Assembly: GCA_021234155.1 (NCBI GenBank)
Contig: JAJEKV010000005.1
Coordinates: 16,030,826 to 16,094,825, forward strand
Length of the DNA stretch: 64,000 nt
Direction: 5' to 3'
DNA from: Isoetes taiwanensis
Lineage: Eukaryota; Streptophyta; Lycopodiopsida; Isoetales; Isoetaceae
Part shown: positions 8,651 through 19,962 of the stretch, piece by piece
Position numbering within the stretch: position 1 is the stretch's first letter
How the letters are laid out: the number at the start of each line of letters is the position of its first letter
Position numbers and translations under genes: made by a program
The notes under the pieces: generated by a model
Database searches by the model: none
Told to the model about the DNA's origin: nothing
What the model saw: the letters and a program-made list of their open reading frames with translations, nothing else

Positions 8651-11600
8651 ATTTTGATTTTTGTTATGCTCCACCGATTATTCATGCAGATACCAACAAA
8701 AGGAAAACAATGTGCACATGCTGAGATTCTAGAAGTTCTCACAAATGTGAAACATAATGATTGGCATAAACTTGGCTAGAGCTGCAAATTTGGAATCATT
8801 CAGATAGGTATTAATATCTTCATGCTTTTGAGCCAAAATCAATATTATCATAGATCGCATTCTCTCAAAAACATAGTGAAGAGCTTCAATCAGGTTGCTT
8901 CACGCTCTTCATAAAGCAGGTTCTTGATATTTCAGTATTTTCATTCTGCCTATACTCCTTTGTATAGGAGTTATCCTCTTTCTTTTCGCTGAATAGCTAT
9001 GGCGACATCATATCAATTAAACGGTTCAGAAAGTCAGTATTTCTGTGAGCATTTTTCTAAGTCTGCTGATACTCAAGAATGCAAGGATTTTAAGGGTTCC
9101 TCTGCTGCAACCATTCCGCGAGTGCACAACTCGAAGTAAGCAATTTCGAGCTCGTTTTATATCAAAATATTTGTGCAGGATGTTGGAGGGCAGTGACTAC
9201 TATCCCTACCTTTATAATGCCATTTCTTTTTTATTTTCTTGGGTTCAATCCACCAAGTGCACCAAGTTTGCATGCTCTGGATCTGAGTTTACCAGCTCTT
9301 CTGGCTTGGATTAGCCCTCCTGCTTGGCTTCTAGGGTTTAAACAAGGAAGTCTTTGGAAATTGGCTTCGCACGGACTTCGGAATAGTGTTGATGCCTATA
9401 GATGCAATGTCTACATATGTGCATGTGAAAGAAATATAAGATGCGATGTGGGAATTCCTTAACTTATAATAATCCAGACCATTGAATGTAGCAATTTCTT
9501 TGCACAAATGTCCTTGGCCAAGCTATTGTGTTATTCACAAGACCTTAAGTATGATAAGTGTGGTGTGCAGAAACTAGCACATATGATGTTTAACTTCGTC
9601 AAGCTATGACCTTTCACTAGCAACAATGGCATAGAAGAGCCATATTGCCATAGCAGGTATAATTTCTTTCCTGAATTTATTTATGCTACTACTGTTGTTG
9701 GATCTTTGCTTTTGATCTCTTTCTAAGGTTATTTATGCCACTACTATTGTTGTACTTTACTCTTGCTGCATCTAGGATTAATTAATTGAAGAGGAATCTG
9801 GTTGCATATTATTTGATGCAATGGTTGCTGGTTCTATTTAAAATATGTATGCATGTTATCTGTAAGTACATGTGATGTAATAACTTGCAAAATGCATGAT
9901 TTTCTGCTGGGAAAAGAAAGGCTTCTTGAGGATTTTTCATACCCCTTTTTTTTGCAGAGCACAGAATGGTAATGACATGAACTTCAAGAGCTCAGCTTGA
10001 ATTTGGCACATCTTAAAGTTCCTGCACATTTTTTTTTTCACATTTTGCACATTTTGCGAGGAACAAATTTCTGCTTCAAAACACCATGCAATAACGGGCA
10101 AGTCTTAGCACATTCACATCCACATTTTAAGGAACCAACTGCTGCTTCAGATATGTTACATATGCTTTAGAGCAGCTTCCTCATTCTTTTTCTTTCATCT
10201 ATTGCTCAGCATGAAGTTAACTTGATATCAACCATCTTTAATGAATAACACTTTCATCAGGTTTGATCATTTTGCTCTTCTCATTTTTTAAGTTCGGTGC
10301 AGGTTGAGGTTCCCCTTTGCGATATCTATATAGAGCAATATTTATTTATGATATTCTTTCTTAGCTGATTAAATTCATTTTTTTATTTTTTTTTCATACC
10401 AACCATTTGCCTCCTTTTACATGCTTCGTCCATAATGATGGATTGTTTATTTCAAATTTTCACATTTATAATGGAAATGGCATTTCCTAATTCACTTATT
10501 AACTATGGTTTAATCTACTCATTATATTTGATGGCCAAAACAATCACACTTTGTTGCATCAAATAGACGTCTTTCAAACGTGCAAGTCCAATTACAAATT
10601 CCAGCGGATCTTTAATAATTAACATTCCAACCAGTTTTGTTTTTCTCCATTTTTTAAATGTGGTTTATCTATTCATTACTTTTGGCATCATTACATTAGG
10701 TGGCCAAAACAATATCCCACTCTATTGCATTTATAAAAGTATTTTACACATGCTGCAAGTGCAATTAGAAATTCCAACTTTTTCCTGTGTCATGTTGTTA
10801 TCATGTTGTTACGACGTTGATTTTTTTACAATTAAATATGAACATAATGTAAAGTTGGGAGCATATTTGTGCCAAGCATGTATGCCCATGGCACTGCCAA
10901 TTCAATTATTATTAATCATGACCATGATTGCTTCGTATATTGAAAGTGGAATGCCTTAGAGAATGTTTTAGCGAATGAACCAGAATCATATGCAACTAAA
11001 CAATACAAGATTTTTCAATATTGTTTAAGCATATTCATGTCTTCAAAGACTAGAGCAATACATGTAGCATGCATTATTACAATAAACTCGATTGTGACTC
11101 CTTAGACTCTTACAACTTATACAAACTGTCACAGCTTAGTTAAACATTTATAAGTTTTGAAGTTATGCCCAGCAACGCTGGGCACCATTACTAAAAATAT
11201 TCTTATTGTCTAAGGGTGGTTTTTTAATTCACATACTCAAAAAAGCATGTGGGCGACACATGTGCTGCACAGGTGCTGACTGCCCTTCATTGCCCTTCAA
11301 AAAATCATGAGTGTTTTCTATTATATAAAGGATATAATGAGCATATTAGTGATGCAAATGATGATGACATAAATTATTTGGTGAAGGTGCTTATATGTGC
11401 TGTGATGGTCAAAAAACTGGGTAGGTCAATAAAAAACTTACCCCTAATGCATATATAGCTAGATTTGACAGTCACATGTCTTTTCTTGACCCTTTGCAAA
11501 CATCCCAGTGAGCCACAAACACTACACCAAACAAGATATTTCATGTATCATTAAGTTAGCAAGGAATATTATACAAAAAAAAAAAAAAAACTAATTTTTA

Positions 11601-12370
11601 GCCCAAAAATATGAAGAATCCGCGAAACTTCCTAAACTTCATAATTAGAGGCTTAAGTGGTACAAAATGCCTGAAACTAAAGTTATCGTGAATGTGCTGC
11701 AGTCCCTACAGTTGCTGGATCCCAATGGTTGGGGATTTCATCTGGCACAAGACTATGGTCCTTGGTGCGGGAAATACCGCGGTTTAAGCGTAACTGACCG
11801 TCTCAAGTCGAAAATATTTCGGAAGTAGGTAGGAAGGATTAAAATATGTCGGATCTTCTACGAGGCTCAGCTTTTCCATTTATAGCATAAGAATAGGATT
11901 CGTTTCTAATTTTTAGTGGGGATTTAGCTCTGCCCATGTTTCATAATAAAGCTCTGAAAATTTGCCCCTGTTTCGTAATAAAGCTCTAAAAACTGCCCCT
12001 ATTTCAAAAGAAAGCTATGTCCTTTCATAATAAAACTCCATAGAAAGAAGCACTATTGGTTTAAAGTGAAACCAATGCAATTGATTTGTGACAGGGTACT
12101 ATGGAATCTAGCAGAAATCTTCCTTTACAGGGCAAAAGTTTCCCGAACCAAGATATGGTCACAATTTTGCGATGATGGTAGTTGAGAGGTACTTATCTTT
12201 ATACAATAAAAAACTACATCCCCAATTGCAAGGAGGTAGACTATAGCAGGCATCTATATGGACACGTGAAGTTGAAGTTTGAAATATTATAAGGAGGTAG
12301 ACTATATAGCACGCATTTATAAGGAGATTCGACTCCTCTTCCCATTCCACATTACGTCTCAAGGGGTCAT
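8651..12370. other. Long non-coding stretch
   Basis: No coding region or element boundary is recognised in this 3.7-kb AT-rich stretch; open frames stay under 100 codons with no motifs. Notable points are a (A)16 tract at about 11574-11589, which could be the tail of an old retroposed sequence, pyrimidine-rich runs at about 10380-10395, and partly repeated text around 10500-10540 and 10660-10710 (GGTTTA-TCTA..TCATTA..TTTG then TGGCCAAAACAAT) that suggests an old duplication. Confidence 0.45.
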
Positions 12371-12688
12371 TTGCCTTTCCATCATCAGCCGCTTTGCTCA
12401 CTAGCTGCACGCAGAAATGGTATCCTCATCTGGTATCGGTATTGCACGCAGAAATGTTATCGGTCCAATAGACATTTTTCTCAGCAACCACAACGTTATT
12501 TCGAATCCTATGATAGCCAAGAGTTTGCTCATTCTGTCATAAATATTCTCCAAGAAGAAAATTTTGTACATTGGGCAGATACAGGGAAACTGAATGATGA
12601 CACATTTAACAAAATTTGGACTTATTCAGATCTAATAGATATACCTCAAAGATACCATGATAAGATTTTATGTATTTTTAACTCTTAA
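12371..12688 (+). CDS. Exon-like open frame upstream of the ankyrin/PGG gene
   Basis: The 105-codon frame has protein-like composition in its second half, including ESYDSQEFAHSVINILQEEN and TYSDLIDIPQRYHDKILCIF. I do not recognise the family. It is on the same strand as the PGG gene 0.65 kb downstream. The very AT-rich sequence between them (12690-13340) looks like an intron, so it may be a preceding exon. No splice donor stands out clearly. An independent fragment is equally possible. Confidence 0.3.
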   Translation: MPFHHQPLCSLAARRNGILIWYRYCTQKCYRSNRHFSQQPQRYFESYDSQEFAHSVINILQEENFVHWADTGKLNDDTFNKIWTYSDLIDIPQRYHDKILCIFNS

Positions 12689-12689
12689 T

Positions 12690-13346
12690 GATTTTTACAA
12701 TTAATGTTTTCTAATTTAAATTTTCAATTTAATCTATTTAGAAATAAATTTTTATCTAAATAAATTTCATACGATTAAAATGTTATTTTTTTTAATATTT
12801 AAAGAAAAAAAATTAGATTGAAATTAATTAAATGATTTTGTTTATGTTTTAATAAAAAAAAAGCTGATTAATTTCAATTACTTTTATTAATTATTCAATA
12901 GTTATTATTCAATAGTTGTTATTCAATAGTTATTATTAAAACATTAACTTTATCATTTATTAATTTCAACCTAAAACTTTTTTTTTAAATGTTTTTAAAA
13001 GTGTAAAATTCATAAATTATGAAATTCTCATAATAGTTTCTAAGTTAATCGCTTATGAACCCATCACATTTTATTTAGAAATTAATATGATTGCCATGTT
13101 AAATCACTGAAAGTTGAATTGTTATATTCTTGAAATATCTAAATGTAAATAGATTCAAGTGAAAATTAGTTCGAAAAGCAATTTTATTTTTTGATAACCA
13201 TTACAGTTTAAATTTAAAGATTAACTTATATAATTAAAACTTATAAAAAATTTAACAATCAAGAAGAATTAAACAATATATATATTCTTATAATGGCATC
13301 CTTGAAGTGTTATCTATTAATTCTGAATAAGTCCAAGTTTTGTTAA
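12690..13346. other. Very AT-rich intron-like stretch
   Basis: The sequence is dominated by A and T with poly-A and poly-T runs and a short triplicated GTTATTCAATA motif at about 12900-12935. No open frame is present. It separates the exon-like frame at 12.4-12.7 kb from the PGG reading frame. It could be an intron or plain intergenic DNA. Confidence 0.4.
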
Positions 13347-14592
13347 ATAAATCATAATGCCATTCGAAGATATCTTCAAAGTGGATTTCCGCATTCTTAC
13401 GACCCTATTGGGTATGCAAAAAATGGTGTATGCATTTTCGTACCAGAGTTATGTATACTGCGCAAGAGGTTACCAATTTCTCATCGATTTCTGCTCGAGA
13501 ATTTTGTTTCTGATGTCATCGATTTCGCTTCTGCTCTTGACATGAAAAGTTATCTCCAACAAAATTTCCCGCCTCTATATGTACCTTTGAAAACGGGAGA
13601 TGAATTCATTGTTAAGTTCATCCAAGAGTCTGATAAAATGGCAGTGAATAGGACGGATGATAAATTTCAGAGAACAACCTTACATTGGGCAGTAATATGG
13701 GATGAAACAGAAATTGTTGCAAAACTCTGTAGGACAAAAGAATTTGAGCAATATATCTCTCCGGACATACGTGACAAGTTTGGCAAGACTGCATACACGT
13801 ATGCATTAGAATCAGAAAACGAATATATCTGCAAAGAGTTATTAGAAATAAAAGTTCTTCAATCTATGATTGAAAGATTGTACAGGGATCGCCAACTATA
13901 CATAGATTCAGCAAACGCAATTCTGGTTGGTGCAGCATTGATTGCCAGTGTGACATTTGCAAGCTGGCTACAACCACCACTGAATAATACAATAGAACCA
14001 TATAAAAATCATTTGGAAGTTCGAGTTTTCTGGGCTTTCAATAGTCTGTCCTTTTTCTTTGCTATTGCCACAGTTCTTACAGGTGCTGGGGTTGTGCTAC
14101 CAATGCCGAAGCTCGATATATCAACCGCCGTACAGATCATTAGAGAAAGAATGTTCTACACAGCTTTATTACTAGCATGCTCCATAATTTTTGTATTAGG
14201 CACATTTGCCGCAGCTGGCTTTGCTGCTTTACTGCCATATGACAGCCACAATCGTTGTTGGTGCCTCCCTTTGCACCTTCATATTAGGTTGGTATATTTT
14301 TCACCTGCGGGAGTTAACCCCAGAAATATGGATCGATATGTACTTTAAATGGATCAGGAAAGAACGTGAACAATAACGTGAACAAAAACTTGAACTAGAA
14401 CGGAAAGAACGTGAACAAAAACTTGAACTAGAACGGAAAGAACGTGAACAAGAACGTGAACAAAAACTTGAACTAGAATGGAAAGAACGTGAACGAGAAG
14501 AACGTGAACAAGAACTTGAACTAGCTAGAACGGCTAAATGTTTAGCTTGCCGTGAACAAAAACTTGACCGTAATAGGGAGCACATAATATAG
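13347..14592 (+). pseudogene. Ankyrin-repeat/PGG-domain membrane protein, frameshifted
   Basis: Ankyrin proteins ending in a PGG domain (ACD6/ITN1-like) are plant membrane proteins linked to defence and stress signalling. The frame is open from 13347, just after a TAA, and the first ATG of the track-length frame is at 13542. It shows two ankyrin-like units: RTTLHWAVIWDETEIVAKLC and DKFGKTAYTYALESENEYIC. Next comes the PGG-type first helix ILVGAALIASVTFASWLQPP (about 13920-13980), then two helices around FWAFNSLSFFFAIATVL and FYTALLLACSIIFVLGTFAA. Near 14235 the frame shifts by one; the fourth helix (TIVVGASLCTFILGWYIF) and a charged tail are in the new frame, which has a TAA at 14374 and ends at 14592. 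The tail is a run of EREQKLELERK repeats. The frameshift plus internal stop make it a pseudogene as given. Conifer proteins of this family come to mind, from memory only. Confidence 0.7.
14377..14535 (+). repeat. ~33-bp coding minisatellite (EREQKLELERK tail)
   Basis: Units of CGTGAACAAAAACTTGAACT followed by AGAACGGAAAGAA repeat about four to five times with partial extra units. They encode a highly charged helix at the C-terminus of the PGG protein. The repeat keeps its frame across units, but the stop at 14374 now lies in front of it. Confidence 0.8.
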
Positions 14593-14915
14593 AAGGCCTT
14601 GATTTGATTTGAATATAATATCCCATAAAATATTCTAAATATGAGGTTGTGATTGTCTGAGATTATTTAGGGTTTTTGTGACATTTGTGATACTTAGACG
14701 GCAGAGATTGTTTGGGATTTATTAGACGGTAGAGATTGTTTGGGATTTCTGATTCTATTCTGGGAAGATCTGGCTATGGCGTACGAAAAAGCTCGAAATA
14801 AAGCAGCTCGTTCAAGTGTCGGGCACACCAGGAAGGCACCAATGGCTGCAATCTTCTCGTTTTGCTGCGTCCGGGCTGCCAGATCGCTATATGGGCTCCT
14901 TTCTAATACGAGCAC
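14593..14915. other. Short gene-free stretch before LTR-A
   Basis: No gene is recognised. A duplicated AGAGATTGTTTGGGATTT block (about 14703-14720 and 14731-14748) is present. The open frame 14740-15012 straddles the LTR boundary at 14916 and so is not a gene. The 5-bp target duplication AGCAC of LTR-A occupies 14911-14915. Confidence 0.5.
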
Positions 14916-15644
14916 TGATATGGTGGTGCTCGGGGGAGTGGTTGTCGGGAGCAAGAGTATGAGAAAGAAAGCCGTAAATGTTCATGTTAACCCTTGGACC
15001 CAAGTATCTTAGTGAATATACAATAAGTTAAGTTAGCAATTATCCTTAGCTAGACCATTGGGGGGTATTTTTATCTAATATAAGATAGGACAAGTTATAA
15101 ACCATAAGCTAATCTAAGAACCTTAGAAAAGATAGTAAACTATTATTATAGTTAAGAGAGGTACGCATCTATTATATCTATGGGCATAAAGGTGTACTTT
15201 TAATGTTAAAAAGGGACTTATATCTATGGGCATAAAGGTGTACTTTTAATGTTAAAAAGGGACTTGGGCTAAATATAAGGACGTCATTCAAGTAAGGCCT
15301 ATTAAGGGATACCTTTACCTTTTCAAAAAGGAAGTGATACCTTTACCTTTTCAAAAAGGAAGTGAATGTTACAAGAGTAAGCGTATGTGAGGGCAAAGCT
15401 TGTTTCTATCCCAATTGAACATCTAAGCCAAATCCTAAGCCTAGCCTATTCCTCAAATTTATGTTTTTGCTACAAAGGATTTGTAGTGGCTAATTTGCGT
15501 TATTGCCTTTCTTTGGAAGTCTCTTGCTCAAGGACAATCCGGTTGGGTGGAGAGCTTACCCGGAAGGGTGGATTTGTGCTTACTTAACCTGTTTCTTGAC
15601 GATTGTTTTTGCAGTAGATCTTTGGAGACTAGGTAATCGTATCA
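14916..15644 (+). repeat. LTR-A 5' LTR with internal duplications
   Basis: This copy is 88 bp longer than its partner. Two tandem duplications account for most of it: a ~46-bp unit containing GGCATAAAGGTGTACTTTTA (about 15174-15264) and a 28-bp unit GATACCTTTACC..AAGGAAGT (15308-15363). The 3' LTR holds one copy of each. Some extra bases (GAGGTACGCATCTATT) precede the first duplication. Confidence 0.9.
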
Positions 15645-15647
15645 AAT

Positions 15648-15660
15648 TGGTATCAGAGCC
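15648..15660 (+). other. Primer-binding site, initiator tRNA-Met type
   Basis: TGGTATCAGAGCC lies three bases after the 5' LTR terminal CA. It is the classic plant retrotransposon site complementary to the 3' end of initiator tRNA-Met, where reverse transcription starts. Confidence 0.92.
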
Positions 15661-16618
15661 AAGTTCCGATTTCTCTTGGAGCCTGTGTGTTTTTTATTTT
15701 GTTTATTTTGAGTGAATGAGTAAGAACTAATCTAATTGCTCTATTAGAAATATTTTGGTATTTGTTTGAGCAAAATTAAAAGCCTTGAAGAAGTAAGACT
15801 AGGTCTCGAGGAATGTAACTAGAATTGTAGATGGCGTAAGAGCATTAACTTGTTTTTTTTGCATGAATTCCCTCAAGTGTTCTGCTCCAAAAAGATTTAG
15901 GGTATTGACTGAATCTCGGCCAGAATCAAAGCTTGAAAGACGTGCTAGGAAACAATGCTAGTTATGAACCAGTTAATGAAGAACTGAGAAAATCATAGGT
16001 CGCTTGGACCATGAAGTGATTGGTTAATATGAAATAATTGCAGAGCATAACTTAGGATAGAAGTTTAATGAATATGGAGATGGGTCGTGCCATGATCTCT
16101 CCCTAGGTTGTGATTGATTAGATCTTCATAAGTGTCCGCATTTCATTTGAAGCCATTAATAAACCGTTCGAAGCCTTAGAATTTTCTATAATATTTCTGT
16201 GGGTATGTTGAAAGAAAAATCATTTGAGGATATGTTAGTAAAGCAACATACCATTTGGTCATTGAATTCTCTAGGTTATTAATGTGTAAGACATGAACCT
16301 ATGCTAGGTGATACATGCAATTATTGGTATAATCCAAAGAACCATACCATTTGGTTGGGTTTGTAGGTTCTAATGTCATGATTGAGTTTTTCGCGGGGAC
16401 ATAGAAATTGTCATCGGGGAATTATTTTGGGAGATATTCTTACCTTCTTATTGGCACATGAGCAACCTAAGTTTTAGGCGTTTGTGGCTATAAGGTAAAC
16501 AGATATTTGAATTACATTTGCCTTAGGAAAATCCAAGGTGGAAGTATAAGGTGTTCTTTTCTTCGTGTAGTGTATGGTAAGTCCTGAGACAACTAATATA
16601 TTTGCAAAACATAATAGT

Positions 16619-16772
16619 TGGACTTGGAAAATTTTAGCCTAAAAGGGTGGACTTGAAAATTTTTAGCCTAAAGGGTTGGACTTGAAAATTTTAGCCTAAA
16701 GAATTTTGGACTTGGAAAATTTTTAGCCTAAAGGGTTTGGACTTGAAATTTTTAGCCTAAAGGGTGGACTTG
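16619..16772 (+). repeat. ~30-bp tandem repeat inside LTR-A
   Basis: About five units of GGACTTGRAAATTTTTAGCC followed by TAAAGGGT start near 16619, 16649, 16678, 16708 and 16739, with a partial sixth. They lie upstream of the polypurine tract and are not coding. Confidence 0.85.
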
Positions 16773-16868
16773 ACCATTTCGATTATGCATTGCAACCATG
16801 GACTTGGTTGTGTTAATTTGCCATATAATTCTTGATCGAGGACGATCAATCCCAAGAAGGGGAGGAAT

Positions 16869-17509
16869 TGATATGGTGGTGCTCGGGGGAGTGGTTGTCG
16901 GGAGCAAGAGTATGAGAAAGAAAGCCGTAAATGTTCATGTTAACCCTTGGACCCAAGTATCTTAGTGAATATACAATAAGTTAAGTTAGCAATTATCCTT
17001 AGCTAGACCATTGGGGGGTATTTTTATCTAATATAAGATAGGACAAGTTATAAACCATAAGCTAATCTAAGAACCTTAGAAAAGATAGTAAACTATTATT
17101 ATAGTTAAGAGAATATCTATGGGCATAAAGGTGTACTTTTAATGTTAAAAAGGGACTTGGGCTAAATATAAGGACGTCATTCAAGTAAGGCCTATTAAGG
17201 GATACCTTTACCTTTTCAAAAAGGAAGTGAATGTTACAAGAGTAAGCGTATGTGAGGGCAAAGCTTGTTTCTATCCCAATTGAACATCTAAGCCAAATCC
17301 TAAGCCTAGCCTATTCCTCAAATTTATGTTTTTGCTACAAAGGATTTGTAGTGGCTAATTTGCGTTATTGCCTTTCTTTGGAAGTCTCTTGCTCAAGGAC
17401 AATCCGATTGGGTGGAGAGCTTACCCGGAAGGGTGGATTTGTGCTTACTTAACCTGTTTCTTGACGATTGTTTTTGCAGTAGATCTTTGGAGACTAGGTA
17501 ATCGTATCA
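16869..17509 (+). repeat. LTR-A 3' LTR
   Basis: 641-bp partner of the 5' LTR, starting TGATATGG after the purine tract and ending CGTATCA before target duplication AGCAC. It lacks the duplicated blocks of the 5' copy. Confidence 0.93.
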
Positions 17510-19540
17510 AGCACCGTATATATCGGACGCCGTCATGTTATAGCCACGGGCATATCCGTGGTATATTCGTGTCTTTGACAGCCTTGTTATATTGAGAAAA
17601 TTAACAGGGTTTTCATCCCTGCCAGAATTTCTTCCATTACCTTCATCCTTGAATATGAAGCCAGGTCTGTTTCATTGAAAATAGGCTCCTTCTCTAGATG
17701 AAAGTCCCCCCCTGTATTCCATTGCACGCCGCTGCAACGCAGATTTGCATCAGATTTTAAAATCTTTTGATCTGGAAGTTTTTTTTTTGTTTTAAAAATT
17801 GGGGCTTACTGGAAATGGGCAGGAGCAAAACCTTTGCCCAATACCTCATAGCTTTAGAATAAGCTGTAAGCATATCCATGCTCGAATTTGCCATATTTCC
17901 TTCTATGAAAGAGCATCGCCTGTTGGAGAATTTAAACACATCGATCAAATTCTAGCGAAAAACAGAGGGGAATTATACAAATCCGAGGAAAAAATTCACG
18001 TACCCTCTCACAATTTTGTCATGATCTCACAGTAGGCAGAATTATAGACCAAAACATCTGCTCCTCACTGGGCAGAATTATAGACCAAAACATCTGTTCC
18101 TCGCCATTTCTGCGCACCACTGTCCATTCTATCCAACCTAATGCTTGATTTTAGTCTTCTCAGAGCTTCGGCAAGTCTTTTTTCTTCTTGGGTGAGAAAA
18201 TGTGATCTATAATATTCTACTTTCGCATTATAATCCTTGAACTCGACTACAAAGTCGCTTTGGATTTCGTTATTTTTTGCCTCCGAACTTCATACCCCTT
18301 GCTCTTGTCAGTAGCACCCTGGTGATGAAGCATGCAAACAAGAGATTCCCATTGATTTCTGCCTATGGAATCTCGGGCGAAGACAATTCTTTTGTTTCTT
18401 AGCTTCTGCAACATCTGGATCGCATTAAATCTGCAACAGGATCAATCGATTCCTCAAAATCATAGCTGGGTTCAATATTTTATGCCAATAATTTTAAACT
18501 AAAATAGGAACATCTCCACATTCTTCAAAATCATGGCAGAGTTGAGCTGCTTATGCAAAAAAAATCATGACCAGATTGGACGAAAACAGAACAAATACGG
18601 TAAAATAAGAGGATATATCAGATCTCAAACACCCATTTGCCCAAAAAATTAACACATTTCGTCGCATTCTTCCCATCTATTTCTACAGCAGAATGCTGCT
18701 CTTTTTTTACCTTTATTTTTCTTCATAGCTCGAATTCTGGTGCAGATTAACCTCTTCTTTTGTGGGTTCTGGGTCCTATAGAATGCTTCCTCTGACCAAT
18801 TTTTTCTTCGGGATTGCTAATGTTTTTGCTAATCTCAACCCTGGATAACTGAAATTCTAACCCGCTTATGTTGACCAAAACATCAACAGGATCTGTCGAT
18901 CCTTTACCTCAACCTACAGATTGATTCGAAAAATTTTCAAAACTAGCTGCAGAGGTCTGTGAAATGACATCATCCTCTGTGGCCGATAAAAAAATGCTCT
19001 GCAGATTTTGGAAAAACAAAGGGGGCCATAGCCATGCGTATTTTTCAACACAACCCAGCTTAAAATCAACAGAGACAGACTCAAAAGAAATGCATACAGG
19101 GCCGCTCTGTATCCATTTAAGCTGTGAATCTTTGAATACTCCATTCAATCCATATCCATCAATAAAATTGCTCCAAAACAAAACACCTGAAAACTGCCAG
19201 CAAAAGCTTGAATCGACCTCGTTTTAGGCAAGATCAAGCTCTAAAAAAACGTTGTTTAACAAGAGAAAAAAAAAGGAGAATCCACGTTACTTGAATCATA
19301 AACGGCCCAGGCTGAAATATTATTACCGGAGCTGCCATATCCATCCTCTACGTCCCTCTTACCAAACTGCTTTAGGTTGGACGGTTGCGATGGGAGTCTA
19401 GATGTAGGGCAGGAATCTGGACCGTTGTGAATAACTATGGTTATAAAACCTCTGCAGTTATATCTACAGTAATTACTGTCTAATGGAACTGTACAGCTTG
19501 TAGACGATGGTTTTTTCTACGCCGGATTTGGGTTAGAGTT

Positions 19541-19785
19541 CAATGGAAACCTCCGCAATTTTCCGTGGAAACCTCCCCACTTTCAGTGGAAACCTCCTAA
19601 CTTTCCTTGGAAACCTCCCTCATTTTCCCGAAACCTCCCCACCTTTCCCTGGAAACCTCCCCAACTTTCCAGGCAAACCTGGGGAGGTTTCCATTTTGGA
19701 AAATAACCTCCCCAACTTTCCTGGAAAACCAGGGGAGGTTTTTATATACGAAAAGTTTCCATGGAAAATTGGGGAGGTTTCCATA
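19541..19785. repeat. 21-bp GGAAACCTCCCC array with inverted copies
   Basis: Copies of GGAAACCTCC start at about 19545, 19567, 19588, 19609, 19630 and 19651, almost exactly 21 nt apart. They are followed by reverse-complement copies (GGGGAGGTTTCC at about 19681 and 19770, a variant at 19732) and further direct ones near 19702. The transcript could fold into a large hairpin. The open frames across it (for example 19543-19953, with seven-residue repeats) exist because 21 is a multiple of three and are not evidence of a gene. Confidence 0.8.
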
Positions 19786-19922
19786 AAAATTAGTAAAAAC
19801 CACAATCTGTCTTTATCTACGTGCTTCTTTAATAGCCACCTCGGTGGTTGTGTAAGCATGCCCTTATTAATTACACCCGCCTTTATTAATTACGGCCCTT
19901 TATTTTTTTTAAATATTTTAAT

Positions 19923-19962
19923 GAAAACCTCCCCAATTTTCCAAGGAAACTAAGGGAGGTTT
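19923..19962. repeat. Small hairpin of the GGAAACCTCCCC family
   Basis: GAAAACCTCCCCAATTTTCC is followed after about 10 nt by GGAGGTTTCC, an imperfect inverted repeat of the same family as the 19.5-kb array and the 21.9-kb hairpin. Confidence 0.7.

Larger units (their letters stand above)
14916..17509 (+). mobile_element. LTR-A: young non-autonomous LTR retrotransposon
   Basis: A complete 2,594-bp element flanked by the direct repeat AGCAC (14911-14915 and 17510-17514). The LTRs (14916-15644 and 16869-17509) begin TGATATGG and end CGTATCA. A primer-binding site TGGTATCAGAGCC (15648-15660), complementary to the initiator tRNA-Met 3' end, follows the 5' LTR; a purine tract AAGAAGGGGAGGAAT (16854-16868) precedes the 3' LTR. 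The 1.2-kb interior has no gag or pol, so it would need enzymes from another element. Apart from two duplications in the 5' LTR, the LTRs look identical but for about one substitution (CCGGTTG versus CCGATTG), so insertion was recent. It is larger than typical TRIM elements and smaller than typical LARDs. Confidence 0.93.

Noticed and set aside
9045-9462. Two overlapping 89-codon frames
   Set aside because: No recognisable motif, AT-rich random-like composition and no flanking gene signals.
14588-14610. Shared text ATAGAAGGCCTT-ATTT at 14588 (end of the PGG frame) and at 22310
   Set aside because: At 22295-22320 it follows a purine tract GAAGGGGGAG and TGTCTT, like the start of a copia 3' LTR, but the match is about 20 nt and no second LTR or coding domain was found. 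Too short to call an element.
19543-19953. 136-codon open frame over the GGAAACCTCC array
   Set aside because: The frame stays open because the repeat period is 21 nt. The opposite strand is equally open and no domain is present.
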